Of a stretch of DNA of 64,000 nucleotides, positions 45,903 through 56,230 are shown piece by piece (the first letter of the stretch is position 1; each line of letters starts with the position of its first letter). The notes under the pieces were generated by a model. It searched no databases, had not been told where the DNA came from, and saw nothing but the letters and a program-made list of their open reading frames with translations. The translations under genes were made by a program, and so were the position numbers. Source of the stretch: Apostichopus japonicus (lineage: Eukaryota; Echinodermata; Holothuroidea; Aspidochirotida; Stichopodidae); assembly GCF_037975245.1 (NCBI RefSeq), contig NC_092572.1:4255501-4319500 (forward strand). The letters are read 5' to 3'.

Positions 45903-46305
45903 TTTTATGCTGGCATTATTACTAGACACTCGTTTTACTTGATTTACGACATTCATGGCATATGCAGGCAGAATTTAATGGTTCACTTAATTCAGTGACT
46001 AGTGCCGTATGTTTATGCTGGCATTTTTTCTAGGCACTCGTTGTACTTGATTTCCGACGTTCATGGCATATGCACACAGAATTTAATGCTTCACTTAAAT
46101 CAGTTGACAGGTGCAGTATTTTTATGCTGGCATTTTTTCTAGACACTCGTTTTACTTGATTTACGACATTCATGGCATATGCACACAGAATTTAATGGTT
46201 ACTGTAATCAGTGACAAGTGCAGTGTTTTTATGCTCCCATTATGTCTAGACACTCGTTGTACTTGATTTCGACATTCACGGTATATTCACGCAACATGCA
46301 ATGGT
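45903..46305 (+). repeat. Tandem repeat of about 113 bp, four units, continued at 47170-47250
   Basis: The unit includes TTTATGCTGGCATT, TTCTAGACACTCGTTTTACT, TGATTTACGACATTCATGGC, ATATGCACACAGAATTTAAT and GGTTCACTTAAATCAG. The array is interrupted by the element at 46306-47169 and resumes with TTTACTTAAATCAGTTGAC. Confidence 0.85.
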
Positions 46306-47169
46306 CAGGAACGTAGCCAGGGGGGTTGGAGCAGGGAGCGACTGCCCCCCTTTCAGTGACAACAAAATGTTGAAAACTGTTTTTTTTTAGCATGGTATTT
46401 TGTCATTGCTCTTTTGATCTTGAATACTCGTCAGCTCCTTTAACTTGATAATAATCGTAGTAACATTCAGGCCTACTGATTCCGCTAACTTAGTTTGGCA
46501 GATGCATTTAGCTTAATTTAGCATATAGCCTATTACAAGCCTACAGTTGGCCACTGCGTAATAAAATACATGTTGCCTACCTAATGGCACTCGATTGGAG
46601 TGTCACGAACCGTATGCAGAATGATGTCGACATCGTTCGTTCTCATCCTTTCTATGATTCTTCCTAAGTTGTTGCAACAGCATGTTATGAAGCTAAGATA
46701 GCAATCGTATACGTGATACGCGCTTCCTATAAATAATGATTACACTGCTAACACATTGCGATAACGATATTTGTTTTTTTAGCCACTGCACATCTGGCTG
46801 TCTTACAAACTATGAAAGTTTATATTGTCCATCAGTTAAGTTCGTCAAATGCATTAAAGTTCAGACATTGGACAATAAACAAGAATCATCCTACTGGAAA
46901 AAAATGTGTAAAGCACTATGTTTGTCTTTCTGATATAATATGTAAAAGAACATATAAAAGAATTCAAACAGGAAACAAAATCTGCTGATAGTATGATATC
47001 ATATGATAATGATGAAACTGGCAAAACATTGCACCAGATCGCATCTAAGGACCTTCAATTGTTCAAAAATATCTCAAAGGGAGGGGGACACCCCTCCCTT
47101 AAACCCTCCCCCACATCAACCGCAAAATGCGCCCCCTCTCCACCTTTCAAATTCCTGGCTGCGTCGCTG
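46306..47169. mobile_element. hAT-like non-autonomous element inserted in the 113-bp array
   Basis: Ends are CAGGAACGTAGCCAGG and (inverted) CAGCGACGCAGCCAGG. The flanks GCAATGGT and TTAGTGGT match at 5 of 8 positions, consistent with a decayed 8-bp duplication. No transposase. A second copy in opposite orientation lies at about 52853-53583. Confidence 0.65.
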
Positions 47170-47722
47170 TTAGTGGTTTACTTAAATCAGTTGACTATTG
47201 CCGTAATTTTATGCTGGCATTATTTCTAGACACTCGTTTTACTTGATTTCGCGATACTACCCGGTTCCTAATCTATTACCCGAATCCTTCGCAAAGTGTT
47301 ATTTTTTTTTTGGCAAACCGATGGTTACTCGAGATTTACCCATTGACTTAGTGTGATGTTAGGCGATCAAAGATAACAGCAATAATGAAAGTATGCCATT
47401 GATATCTCATAATTGCCTCACAATTTCAACAAATAAACAGACGGTTAGGCTAGATTTTCCTATTTGACTTAGTGTGGAGTTAGGCTACCATGTGGAAGAA
47501 ATTGAAAGAATTCTCACAGTTATTATTCATTCATTCGTTTATTTCATAGAAGGAAAGACTGTCAAGGAATTTTACGAGATAATAATAGCAAGTGGCTTTT
47601 AACTAAATGTTTACTCCAAATGCGATCATTGCGCAATTTCGTGGCTAATGCGAACCATGGGCCTGCATAATAGATCTAGTAGTAGTAAAAACTGTTTAAG
47701 AGCTAAATTGGATATTTATATG

Positions 47723-47896
47723 TGTAGTGTCGTAATAAAATGTGTCGCACACTTGGCGTTCGACAGAGAGCCAGAGTAAACATGGCGTCGAAGTCTGTTA
47801 TCAGAAGTTATCAATAAAACGAGTTATCCGTATTGTATTCAACTGTAAACGAATGCCTTGAACTGTGTCCTTATTTGAAACAACAAGTACTCTACA
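47723..47896 (+). repeat. 5' LTR (174 bp)
   Basis: Starts TGTAGTGTCG and ends AGTACTCTACA. It contains AATAAAACGAG, a possible polyadenylation signal. It differs from the 3' LTR at four positions (about 2.3 percent), so the insertion is fairly recent. Confidence 0.95.
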
Positions 47897-47918
47897 TTGG
47901 CGACGAGGATAATTTGAG

Positions 47919-48551
47919 ATGGCCACATTCACGCCTCCACCGTTGGAGATAGATTCGTCAAGTCTTGCAACAAGCTTCAAGAAATTTAAACAGGCATTCA
48001 CAAACTTCGAACTTGCAACGGGGATAGCCACACGAGACAACTCGCTGCGGGTGGCGACTCTGCTAGCCGTGATAGGGCAGCCAGCGGTCGACCTATACAA
48101 CACGTTTACGTGGGCTGACGAAGCTGACGCAAAGACATATCAGAAGGTAATCGATCAGTTTGAAGTGCATTGTAAGGGACATGCTAATACTACATATGAA
48201 CGGTACATATTTAACACGAGAGTACAAAGAGAGGGTGAATCGTTTGAGAGCTTTGTTACATCTCTCAAGTCATTAGCAGAAACATGTGAATTTGACACAT
48301 TGACAGAATCTCTCATAAGGGACAGGATAATTCTAGGCATGAAAAATGCTAACATTCGTCAACGCCTCCTTCGTGAAGCACACTTGACCCTAACTCAAGC
48401 CATCACAATTGTCCGAGCAGCTGAAGCAGCCACTGCGCATGCCAGTGAGATTGCAAAGAGCACTATGAGTGACATTTCTGACGTGCACTACGTCAAGCAC
48501 GAACGTCAAAACCGTCAGAAACCTGCTAAATTCAAACAACAGCAGCACTGA
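47919..48551 (+). pseudogene. Gypsy gag (capsid region)
   Basis: The ATG at 47919 opens a 210-codon frame ending in TGA. It has the capsid-like helical pattern of retrotransposon Gag (FKQAFTNFELATG, YNTFTW, FEVHCKGHANTTYERYIFN, GESFESFVTSLKSLAETCEF, IRDRIILGM). The zinc-knuckle region lies just after the stop in the same frame: CRNCGDKYPHTDHPC near 48563 and CLFCKKQNHFAKVC near 48630 (CX2CX4HX4C). The TGA therefore separates capsid from nucleocapsid. Confidence 0.9.
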
Positions 48552-49805
48552 AAGTCACAGATCTGCCGTAACTGTGGTGACAAATACCCTCATACTGATC
48601 ATCCATGTCCAGCACAAGGAAAAACCTGCTTGTTCTGCAAAAAGCAAAATCACTTTGCAAAAGTGTGCAAAACCAAGCTGAAACAACAAGCAGAGGTTAA
48701 CCTTGTAGAACAGACAACACAACACTCACACTCACAACCATCTCTCCAAGCAATGCAAGGTGAGTCAAATAACGAGGACTATCTATTTACCATAGGTCCA
48801 TCAGATGAGAGTAATCAACTACTCAAGGTATCCGTGATCATCAATGATGTTAAGACTACAGCTGTCATTGACACAGGTACGTCAGTGAACATAATGAGTC
48901 GAGAAACTCTGAACACAATCTGTACAGAACAATCACCACTCGAACCTACAGGCAAACAAGTCTATGCATTTGGTGCCAACAGTCCCATTGAGGTTCTTGG
49001 AAAAATCTCTCTGCTTGTACGTCACAAAGCGCAGATGCTAAGAGATATATTCTTCATTACGGAGCACAGTGGTCCCACTCTGCTACGTCTGAACACTGCG
49101 AAAGAGCTCCACATGATCGCTGTTACATACAATGTTCATGCAGCACCGTCGGTCATCGACGAATTCAGTGATCGGTTCGTTGGACTAGGCGTCACATGCA
49201 AACTACACGTGGATCAGTCCGTCACTCCTGTTACTCAGCCGCATCGCAGGATACCTTTCCACGTCAGACAACATGTCGAAGCTGAACTGAAACGCTTACA
49301 AGAATTGGATATCATCGAGCCTGTGCATAGTACGCCTACACCATGGGTCTCTCCAATTCGAGTTGTGCCTAAACCAAAGCAACCAGGTAAAATCAGGATT
49401 TGTGTTGATATGCGAGCTGTGAACAAAGCTATCGCGAGAGAGCGGCACGTCACTCCAACCATTGACGACATATTAGCTAAGCTGAATGGGGCAACAGTAT
49501 TCACCAAGCTGGATCTAAACAGTGGATATCACCAAATCGAATTAGACGAGGCATCACGCTATCTCACTGTTTTCTCCACCCATGTTGGCTTGTATCAGTA
49601 TAAGAGATTGAATTTCGGAGTGAATAGCGGAGCGGAACAGTTCCAAAATCTGATACAGTCAGCCCTGGCAGGTCTTCAAGGCGTGATTAACATCAGCGAC
49701 GACATATTGGTATATGCCAAGAATCAACAAGAACACAACGAGCGGCTAGTGAAGTGCATGCAACGTCTAAGAGAGAAGAGCCTAACTCTCAATGGCGATA
49801 AATGA
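48552..49805 (+). pseudogene. Gypsy nucleocapsid, protease and reverse transcriptase part
   Basis: Same frame as gag. After the zinc knuckles comes an aspartic protease with AVIDTGTSVNIMS (about 48864), then RT with the KLDLNSGYHQIELDE block, the FGVNSGAEQFQ block (usually FGL..AP) and the catalytic ISDDILVYA box. The frame ends at TGA 49803-49805 where a Cys or Arg is usual; the sequence then continues in frame as the RT connection. The break and several off-consensus residues suggest an inactive copy. Confidence 0.9.
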
Positions 49806-50825
49806 GAGTTCAACAAATCTTCGGTTGAATTCTTTGGGCATATCTTCAACTCATCAGGCGTATCACCAAGTCCCACGAAAGTCCAATCGTTGATCGAGGC
49901 ACCACCTCCTAGCAGTCGGGAAGAAGTCCGAAGCTTTCTTGGGTTAGCAAACTACTGTGCAAGATTCATTCCAAACCTTGCATCACTATCTGAACCACTT
50001 CGTGATCTGACCAGACAGAACGTTCCATGGTCATGGGAAGAGCGTCATGCCAAATCCTTCAATGACATCAAGCATGCAATAGCACAGCACTGTCATATGG
50101 CATACTTCGACTCGCGTCTTCATTCCACAGTCGTTGTAGATGCTAGTCCCGTAGGGCTATGTGCTATGCTAGTACAAGGCAGTGACCGAAGCAACAAAAT
50201 CGTAGCATTAGCGAGTCGTTCACTTACAGCTGTCGAGAAGCGGTATTCACAAACCGAGCGTGAAGCCCTGGCAGTAACGTGGGGACTCACACACTTCTAC
50301 CTGTACTTGTATGGCAGCAAGTTCACGGTCATCACAGACCATAAGCCACTAGTGCCATTGTTCAACAGATCCAATTCATCTCCACCAGCGAGAATAGAAA
50401 GATGGATGCTGCACCTTCAGCAGTATGATTTTTCTTTAGAATACCAACCAGGTGCAACCAACCCGGCCGACTATTTGTCGCGACATCCGTTACCTAGCAC
50501 ATCAACCGTTGAGCCAAACGCAGAAGAGCACATCAACTTCATCGTTGAAAACGCAGTGCCCAAATCGATCAGCATGGATGAGATAGTTGCAGCGACCACA
50601 TCAGATCCTGTCTTGCAAGCATGCATCAAAGCTGTCGAAAGGAATAGCTGGTACTCCATTACACCAGAGCTGCAGTGCTTCAAAAACGTAAAGAATGAGC
50701 TCAGCGTAGCAAAAGATGGAAAAGTGCTACTCCGTGATCACAGAATTGTGATTCCGTCAATCCTTCGCGATCGCATCATCACCATCGCACACCAAGGACA
50801 CCAAGGATTCGCACAAAACAGCTGA
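49806..50825 (+). pseudogene. Gypsy RT connection and RNase H part
   Basis: Continues in the same frame after the stop: VEFFGHIFNSSGVSPSPTKV, SFLGLANYCARFIPN, then RNase H with VVVDASPVGLCAMLVQ, SQTEREALAVTWGLTHFYLY, FTVITDHKPL and NPADYLSRHP. The frame ends at TGA 50823-50825 by a single-base shift near 50805. Confidence 0.9.
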
Positions 50826-51226
50826 TTCGCGAAAAAGTTTGGTTTCCTGGAATAGACAAGCGTGTGGAGGAAAAGATCAGTCAATGTATTCCATGCCAAG
50901 CAACAAGCAGTTCAACTACGCGTGAACCTATCCAAATGTCAGCACTTCCAACACATCCTTGGAAAGAAGTCAGCATAGACTTCTCAGATCTTCCAACCGG
51001 AGAGCATCTTCTTGTCATCATCGACGATTATAGCAGATTCCCAGTGGTTGAAATTCTCACATCCACTTCTAGTAAAGCGGTTATCCCACATTTGGATCGC
51101 ATATTTGCATTGTTCGGTATTCCAGAAGTAGTCCGTACTGATAACGGACCACCTTTCAATAGCGAATATTTCATGAACATATGCACAATTGATAAGCAGA
51201 CAGTATTCATGGTATTGCATAGTTGA
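50826..51226 (+). pseudogene. Gypsy integrase, truncated
   Basis: In a shifted frame the sequence gives the CIPCQ half of the zinc-binding domain, then SIDFSDL with the first catalytic Asp and VRTDNGPPFNSEYF with the second. The catalytic Glu region and C-terminal domain are missing; the frame ends at 51224-51226 after unrelated residues. A deletion removed the rest before the 3' LTR. Confidence 0.88.
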
Positions 51227-51457
51227 AGCAACCTATTGTGTAACACATTTTGTGACATTCCAAGTGATACAATGTGTTCAATATACTAACCATATTGTTC
51301 ATTTTGAGATTTACCATATTGTTAGACTTGAGATTTGACATACTAGAGTATTACTGTTTCAGTAACCGACAAAAGTTATTTATGCAGTTCCTATTCTGAT
51401 ACTTTAAAGCAATTCAAACATTTGTATTGTTGAGTTCAATCCACAAGTTAGGAGGAT

Positions 51458-51631
51458 TGTAGTGTCGTAATAAAATGTGTTGCACACTTGGCGTTCGACA
51501 GAGAGTCAGAGTAAACATGGCGTCGAAGTCTGTTACCAGAAGTTATCAATAAAACGAGTTATCCGTATTGTATTCAACTGTAAACGAATGCCTTGAAATG
51601 TGTCCTTATTTGAAACAACAAGTACTCTACA
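51458..51631 (+). repeat. 3' LTR (174 bp)
   Basis: Same length as the 5' LTR; begins TGTAGTGTCG, ends AGTACTCTACA, followed by ATATG. Confidence 0.95.
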
Positions 51632-51636
51632 ATATG

Positions 51637-52086
51637 TTCTGATCCAATAGAGGTGGAGAACAAACATAAGCAGTGGCGGCAGTGCGATGATAGTAAAGAT
51701 GTTAATTACATGAAGTTATAAACAGGTTAATGAAAGAAACAAAAGCAAATAGAAATTATTGAGGAAGGTTGTATAGACTCATTTTTTCTTTGGCATAGGT
51801 CGAAGGTCATATATGATCAGGAGAATGTGTTTCCACTTTCTCTGTTTCCGTTGCACGAAAAGTGCTTAAGTACTATGTCATATTATAAAGAAAGCCTTAC
51901 AAATATGGCATGTAATGATTGAAGGCAAAACCAAATATACAATCCACATTTTCACTGTGTGTTACTCTATGATCAAGCATGTTTTGTTTTTCTTGGTTCC
52001 AAACAGAGACAGACTGCTTTGGCACAGAAGAGGAAAAGAACTCCCTTAGAAGAATATTATGGTGGATCTTTTGAGTGATGATTATG

Positions 52087-52138
<52 letters not shown>

Positions 52139-52157
52139 CAAAATAAAGTGACAAACG
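51637..52157. other. Stretch between the LTR element and the SINE pair
   Basis: No gene. A (TA)n tract lies at 52088-52137. Confidence 0.6.
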
Positions 52158-52333
52158 CCTACAGTGGAATTACGACCTTCCTTACCGGTTTCGAACCTCT
52201 GGACATACAATCAGCGTCCATAGCCTAATGGTTAGGGTGTCCGCGTACAGAGCGCAAGGCCCGTGGTTCGAATCCCGTTGGAGGCTGGAAGTTTTTTTCA
52301 CTGTTCTTGATTTTCCAACTCATTACGATTTTC

Positions 52334-52374
<41 letters not shown>

Positions 52375-52547
52375 TACATATATAATTGAAATCGTAATGA
52401 GTTGTAGAATCCAGAACAGTGAATAAACTTCCAGTCTCCACCTGGATTCGATCCGGGACTCCCGCAGTATATGCGGATACCCTAACCACTGATTATATGC
52501 ATAGAGGTTCGAAACTGGTAAGGAAGGTCGTAATTCCAGTGTAGTCG
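52158..52547. repeat. Long hairpin: inverted pair of tRNA-derived SINEs around (TA)n
   Basis: The left arm (about 52158-52337) and right arm (about 52380-52547) are inverted copies. Both carry GGAATTACGACCTTCCTTAC, a TTTCGAACCTCT block, a tRNA-like region and the tail that ends in TCATTACGATTTTCA. The centre is (TA)n. The right arm has lost part of the tRNA-like region. Confidence 0.85.
52213..52286 (+). mobile_element. tRNA-like head of SINE copy 2
   Basis: 74 nt with acceptor arms AGCGTCC and GGAGGCT (6 of 7 pairs), box A-like TAGCCTAATGGTTAGGG and box B GGTTCGAATCC. The anticodon stem is imperfect. It resembles an RNA polymerase III promoter unit heading a SINE, not a working tRNA gene. 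Confidence 0.7.
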
Positions 52548-52852
52548 ATTCGATGTTTCGACTTTTGGGTTTATTTATTTATACATATATATTTATATAT
52601 ATATAGGTTGCCCACTCCTATTAAAGTCTATATCAATCCGTTCTCTTTCAGGAAAAGTGCCAACAACAATAAAGCAATTTGAGAACATCTTTTGTGATAT
52701 GCTATCAATCATGTTTTTTTTTTCTTTTATTGTGGCTTGCATGTTAAAGATCATGAATGGAAGTACATGTAGTGCAAACATTGAGTGAATTAAGCCAAAT
52801 TTAGAACCATTCAATTTAGGTCTCCCAGGAACAGCATCAGAAAACTGCCCTT

Positions 52853-53583
52853 CTCTTTGAGATATTTTGAACAATTGAAGGTCCTTAGATGCGCTCTGGT
52901 GCAATGTTTTGCCAGTTTCATCATTATCATATGATATCATATGATCAGTAGATTTTGTTCCCCGTTTGAACTCTTTAACATATATCAGAAAGCAAACATA
53001 GTGCTCTTTTAAAGTTGTTGATTCTTGTTTATTGTCCAATATATGGACTTAAATACATTTGGCGAACTGATGGACAATATAAACTTTCATATTTTGTAAG
53101 ACAGCCAGATGTGCAGTGGCCTAAACACAAATATCGTTATCGCAGTGTATTAGCAGTGTAATAATTATTGATAGGAAGTGCGTATCAAGTACGATTGCTA
53201 GCTTAGCTTCATAACATACTGTTCGTGCAACAACTTAGGACGAATCATAGAAAGGATGAGAACGAACGTTGTCGACGTCGTTGTGTAAACGGTCTGTAAC
53301 ACCCCATCGAGTGCGGTTAGGTAGGCAATATGTATTTTATTACACAGTGTCCAACTGTCTAAATTTAGCTGATTACATCTGCCAAACTAAGTAGCTGAAT
53401 CAGTAGGCCTGAATGTTACTACGATTATAATCGAAGAAACTGAGCTGACGAGTATTCAAGTTCAAAAGAGCACTGAAAAAGTACCATGCTAAAGAGAAAA
53501 AAAAACATTTTTTAACATTTTTTCGATACTGAAAGGGGGGAGAAGTTGCTTCCCCTACCCCCCCCCCCTTGGCTACGTCCCTG
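52853..53583 (-). mobile_element. Second hAT-like copy, inverted relative to 46306-47169
   Basis: On the minus strand it begins CAGGGACGTAGCCAAGGGG (53583 downwards) and then follows the 46.3-kb copy through the TGTCCATCAGTT, GACAATAAACAAGAATCA, ATGATATCATATGAT and GGACCTTCAATTGTTCAAAA blocks. The other end is unclear. Confidence 0.7.
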
Positions 53584-54270
53584 TTGCTTGAGACTAAAAG
53601 TGTTTGATAAATTACTAATTTTTTCTATTAGCATTGACTCGGTTACGTTGTAAACTTCTTTAAACGTTTCCAAGACTTCAAAGGAAAAATGTGTTACATT
53701 CTCACACTATATATATTTCACATGAGCAGGTGAAAGGGACATTGACAGGTGCGGCGGATCCGGGAAAGAAGAAGTAAAAACTCCAAATTGATGGGACACT
53801 TTCTTACTCACAAAATACCGTAGAAAACACACAAATGCAATGAGACATTCAGCAGTTTACATATTGGAATGTTTCTATGGTATGACTTACCAGGCTAGGA
53901 AGTAAGAAGAAAGAATTATGGTGAGATGATTTATTAGAAATATTATGATTTGGCACAATGCCGCATATTATGTAGAACGTTGTTTTCGTCATCAGTGGAA
54001 CGTGCAACGAATCTGCCAAGTGAACCTTTCCGCATCACGTGTCCTTTTCTTTTCAAGGCCTAGATGTCAATCTGTAATTCTAGCTTTCATTCCAGTGAAG
54101 AGTTGAATTAATACCAGCAATTTCTCTGTTGTTATTTGCGTTTGCGTCACTTAGTCTACTGCTTCACGAAACCCTGATGTGCTCAAATATTAGTGGATGA
54201 TTACTTCAATTTGTTGCGTGCTAGCTTGTGATTGGTGGCAATGGGAATTCAAAGAGTTCTCATTGGTAGT
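53584..54270. other. Intergenic, upstream of the small-peptide gene
   Basis: No coding or repeat recognised. Confidence 0.5.
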
Positions 54271-54345
54271 TCTATTCCTTAAAAGCAGCTGTTTGAAATG
54301 ATTTCTCTACCAGAAACTTCCAGTGCGAAGACTTCCAGATCAGAG
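54231..54345 (+). promoter_or_regulatory. Possible promoter and non-coding first exon of the small-peptide gene
   Basis: ATTGG boxes (inverted CCAAT) occur near 54231 and 54262, TTAAAAG at 54279-54285, and a splice donor CAGAG|GTAAGT ends a candidate exon at 54345. The next acceptor that would join it to the coding exon is TTATTTCTAG at 56142. No transcript data; this is inference. Confidence 0.3.
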
Positions 54346-56142
54346 GTAAGTTGGAGGTAAAATCATATCCGTTGGTGCAAGAATTTCAAAGACTGCAGCT
54401 GTACCATGATCAGTCAATGTCTTTCATCTTAATTTCAATTTAAAGAAAGTTTACTTCTACATAAATTGTAGAGACTTCTACTACCCATTTGGGTTTTGGC
54501 ATTTTTTGCATGATCCTTAGCATCTTTTAAATGTAACATTTAAATTATGCTGAAACGTTGTGCCATATTTAGGGCAGATTGTATCATAACCCGTGATGCT
54601 TAATAGCGGAATAAGTCACTAAAATGTTCTTGCAATTTACATTTACATCGCATATACATCATATTCTATACGTGGTCTCATCATATCATATACAATGTGG
54701 TCTCATTTGCGCCTGCAGTATCGTATATAAACACATAAAGGTACGTAAACTATAAAAAAAAGTAAGCTGAAAAAAATCGGTAAATGTCACGAACAGTCAG
54801 TTTTTCTCAAGTTGAAAACTTTTCACGAAAAGATACTTATTATGTCACGTAATGCCTTAATATGTTGTTCTTTAGTGTTATTAACCTGCTCCAAGCTTTG
54901 TCGGTTGACAAGTAGATGTCCCGTTTCGATCTATTAACGTGAACTAAAGTAGAGGAGTTATTTCCATTAGGTCCATTTATTTTGATGTAACGTTTTCATG
55001 AAGTAAGTGCATACATTATGATGAAATTGAACTCTTTTGTATCATGAACGTATCATCATATGTCAATTATATCGGATCGAAGGCGTTGAACATCCTTCTT
55101 CAAAATATTCTTAAAAGTGCTCAATTTCCGTCTCTTTGTAAAGTAAACGGTTATTTATGCTGATATATCAATAGTTTGTCAAATTCAGTAATTCTTAAAT
55201 ATTGTTATGTCTAGATATGCGGTAATGTCGTCACTCGTCACACAAGTATATGCAAGCCATCAAGCACAGTGAGCAGTCACCAATAAGTCAAAATTTCTGA
55301 GCGAAGCGGCTTAAGTTTTCTACAGTTTCATAATGTCTATAATATTACCAATAAAGTGTTTATGACTTCACTGACATAAATGAGACTTGTACAAAGATTA
55401 AATGAAGAATCGCATCATGATATCACAATTCGATGGCAATTCTCGCTTTTATATGATTCTATGCAATTAATGTATATATCTACTATCAAAAACTTTGAAA
55501 TAAGAAGTTGATACTCCAGTTCTCCCATACATGCGTAGGATGGCATTTTTCCACACTGTATCACATTTCGCTTCTTTCAAATCAAACCGGTGGGCTATAA
55601 ATGTTTCCGTAATGGTCACATATACGAGACCCAACAGAATGTAATCTTCAATTTACGATGGCGAGTAAACCTTCCTAGGTCTAAAGTACTTTCAATAATC
55701 AACTTCTGTCGTAATTCAAGAGTTCTGGCAGGATAGAGTAATGATTCTCGGATTGAAGATATTTGTAATTAGTAAATGGCAGTATGTCTTACATGACATT
55801 ATTCGATACAGTTTTATTTGTTTTTATTCAAAACAGCCTTACCAGGAAGTTGGACAGTGTTGTTCGTGTGGGTATGGGTGCGTGCGTGCGTGGGAGGTTA
55901 CAGTCCAGTGGCTGGTCAACCAGGAAGCTCGGGAACTTAATATATAATAATACATTGTTCTTTTTACAATTGTCTTAGGAAAACAATCATTCCTCCAAAA
56001 AGTGATGCTTTCGCATGGATGTCTCCCGATGAAACGCGATGTCTTACTTTGTGATTGTTTATTCGCTTTATTTGATTGGAAGCGCCTAGTAATTTTCATT
56101 TGATTTGTGGTTAATTTGGTTTGCTTTTGTTCTTATTTCTAG
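54346..56142 (+). other. Putative 5' intron or intergenic stretch
   Basis: No domain recognised. Small overlapping frames at 55741-56099 on both strands appear random. Confidence 0.4.
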
Positions 56143-56172
56143 AAAAAAAAAACGACACGTAAAAACGATAAA

Positions 56173-56230
56173 ATGGCTACAAATGTGTTTCTCATCCTAT
56201 TAATCGTAGCACTGTGTGCTCTACTCTCAG
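56173..56230 (+). CDS. Small-peptide gene, exon 1: signal peptide
   Basis: The acceptor side is at 56142 (TTATTTCTAG) with about 30 nt of A-rich 5' UTR; ATG at 56173; donor TCTCAG|GTAAGA, phase 1. It encodes a 19-residue hydrophobic leader. Confidence 0.7.

Larger units (their letters stand above)
47723..51631 (+). mobile_element. Ty3/Gypsy-type LTR retrotransposon, defective
   Basis: Two 174-bp LTRs (47723-47896 and 51458-51631, TG..CA ends, four differences) are flanked by a perfect 5-bp target duplication ATATG (47718-47722, 51632-51636). The first LTR is followed by TTGGCGACGAGGAT, a leader typical of many marine Gypsy elements, and the second is preceded by a short polypurine run (AGGAGGAT). 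The gag-pol frame is single but broken by TGA at 48549-48551 and 49803-49805 and by a frameshift near 50805. Integrase is truncated. The order protease, RT, RNase H, integrase is that of Ty3/Gypsy. At 3,909 bp it is short for the group. Confidence 0.95.

Noticed and set aside
46993-47229. Plus-strand frame with Pro-rich stretch
   Set aside because: Lies across the end of the hAT-like element and the 113-bp repeat; no protein support.
52213-52286. Possible functional tRNA gene
   Set aside because: Imperfect anticodon stem, mismatched acceptor, and repeated with a shared tail at two other places: a SINE head.
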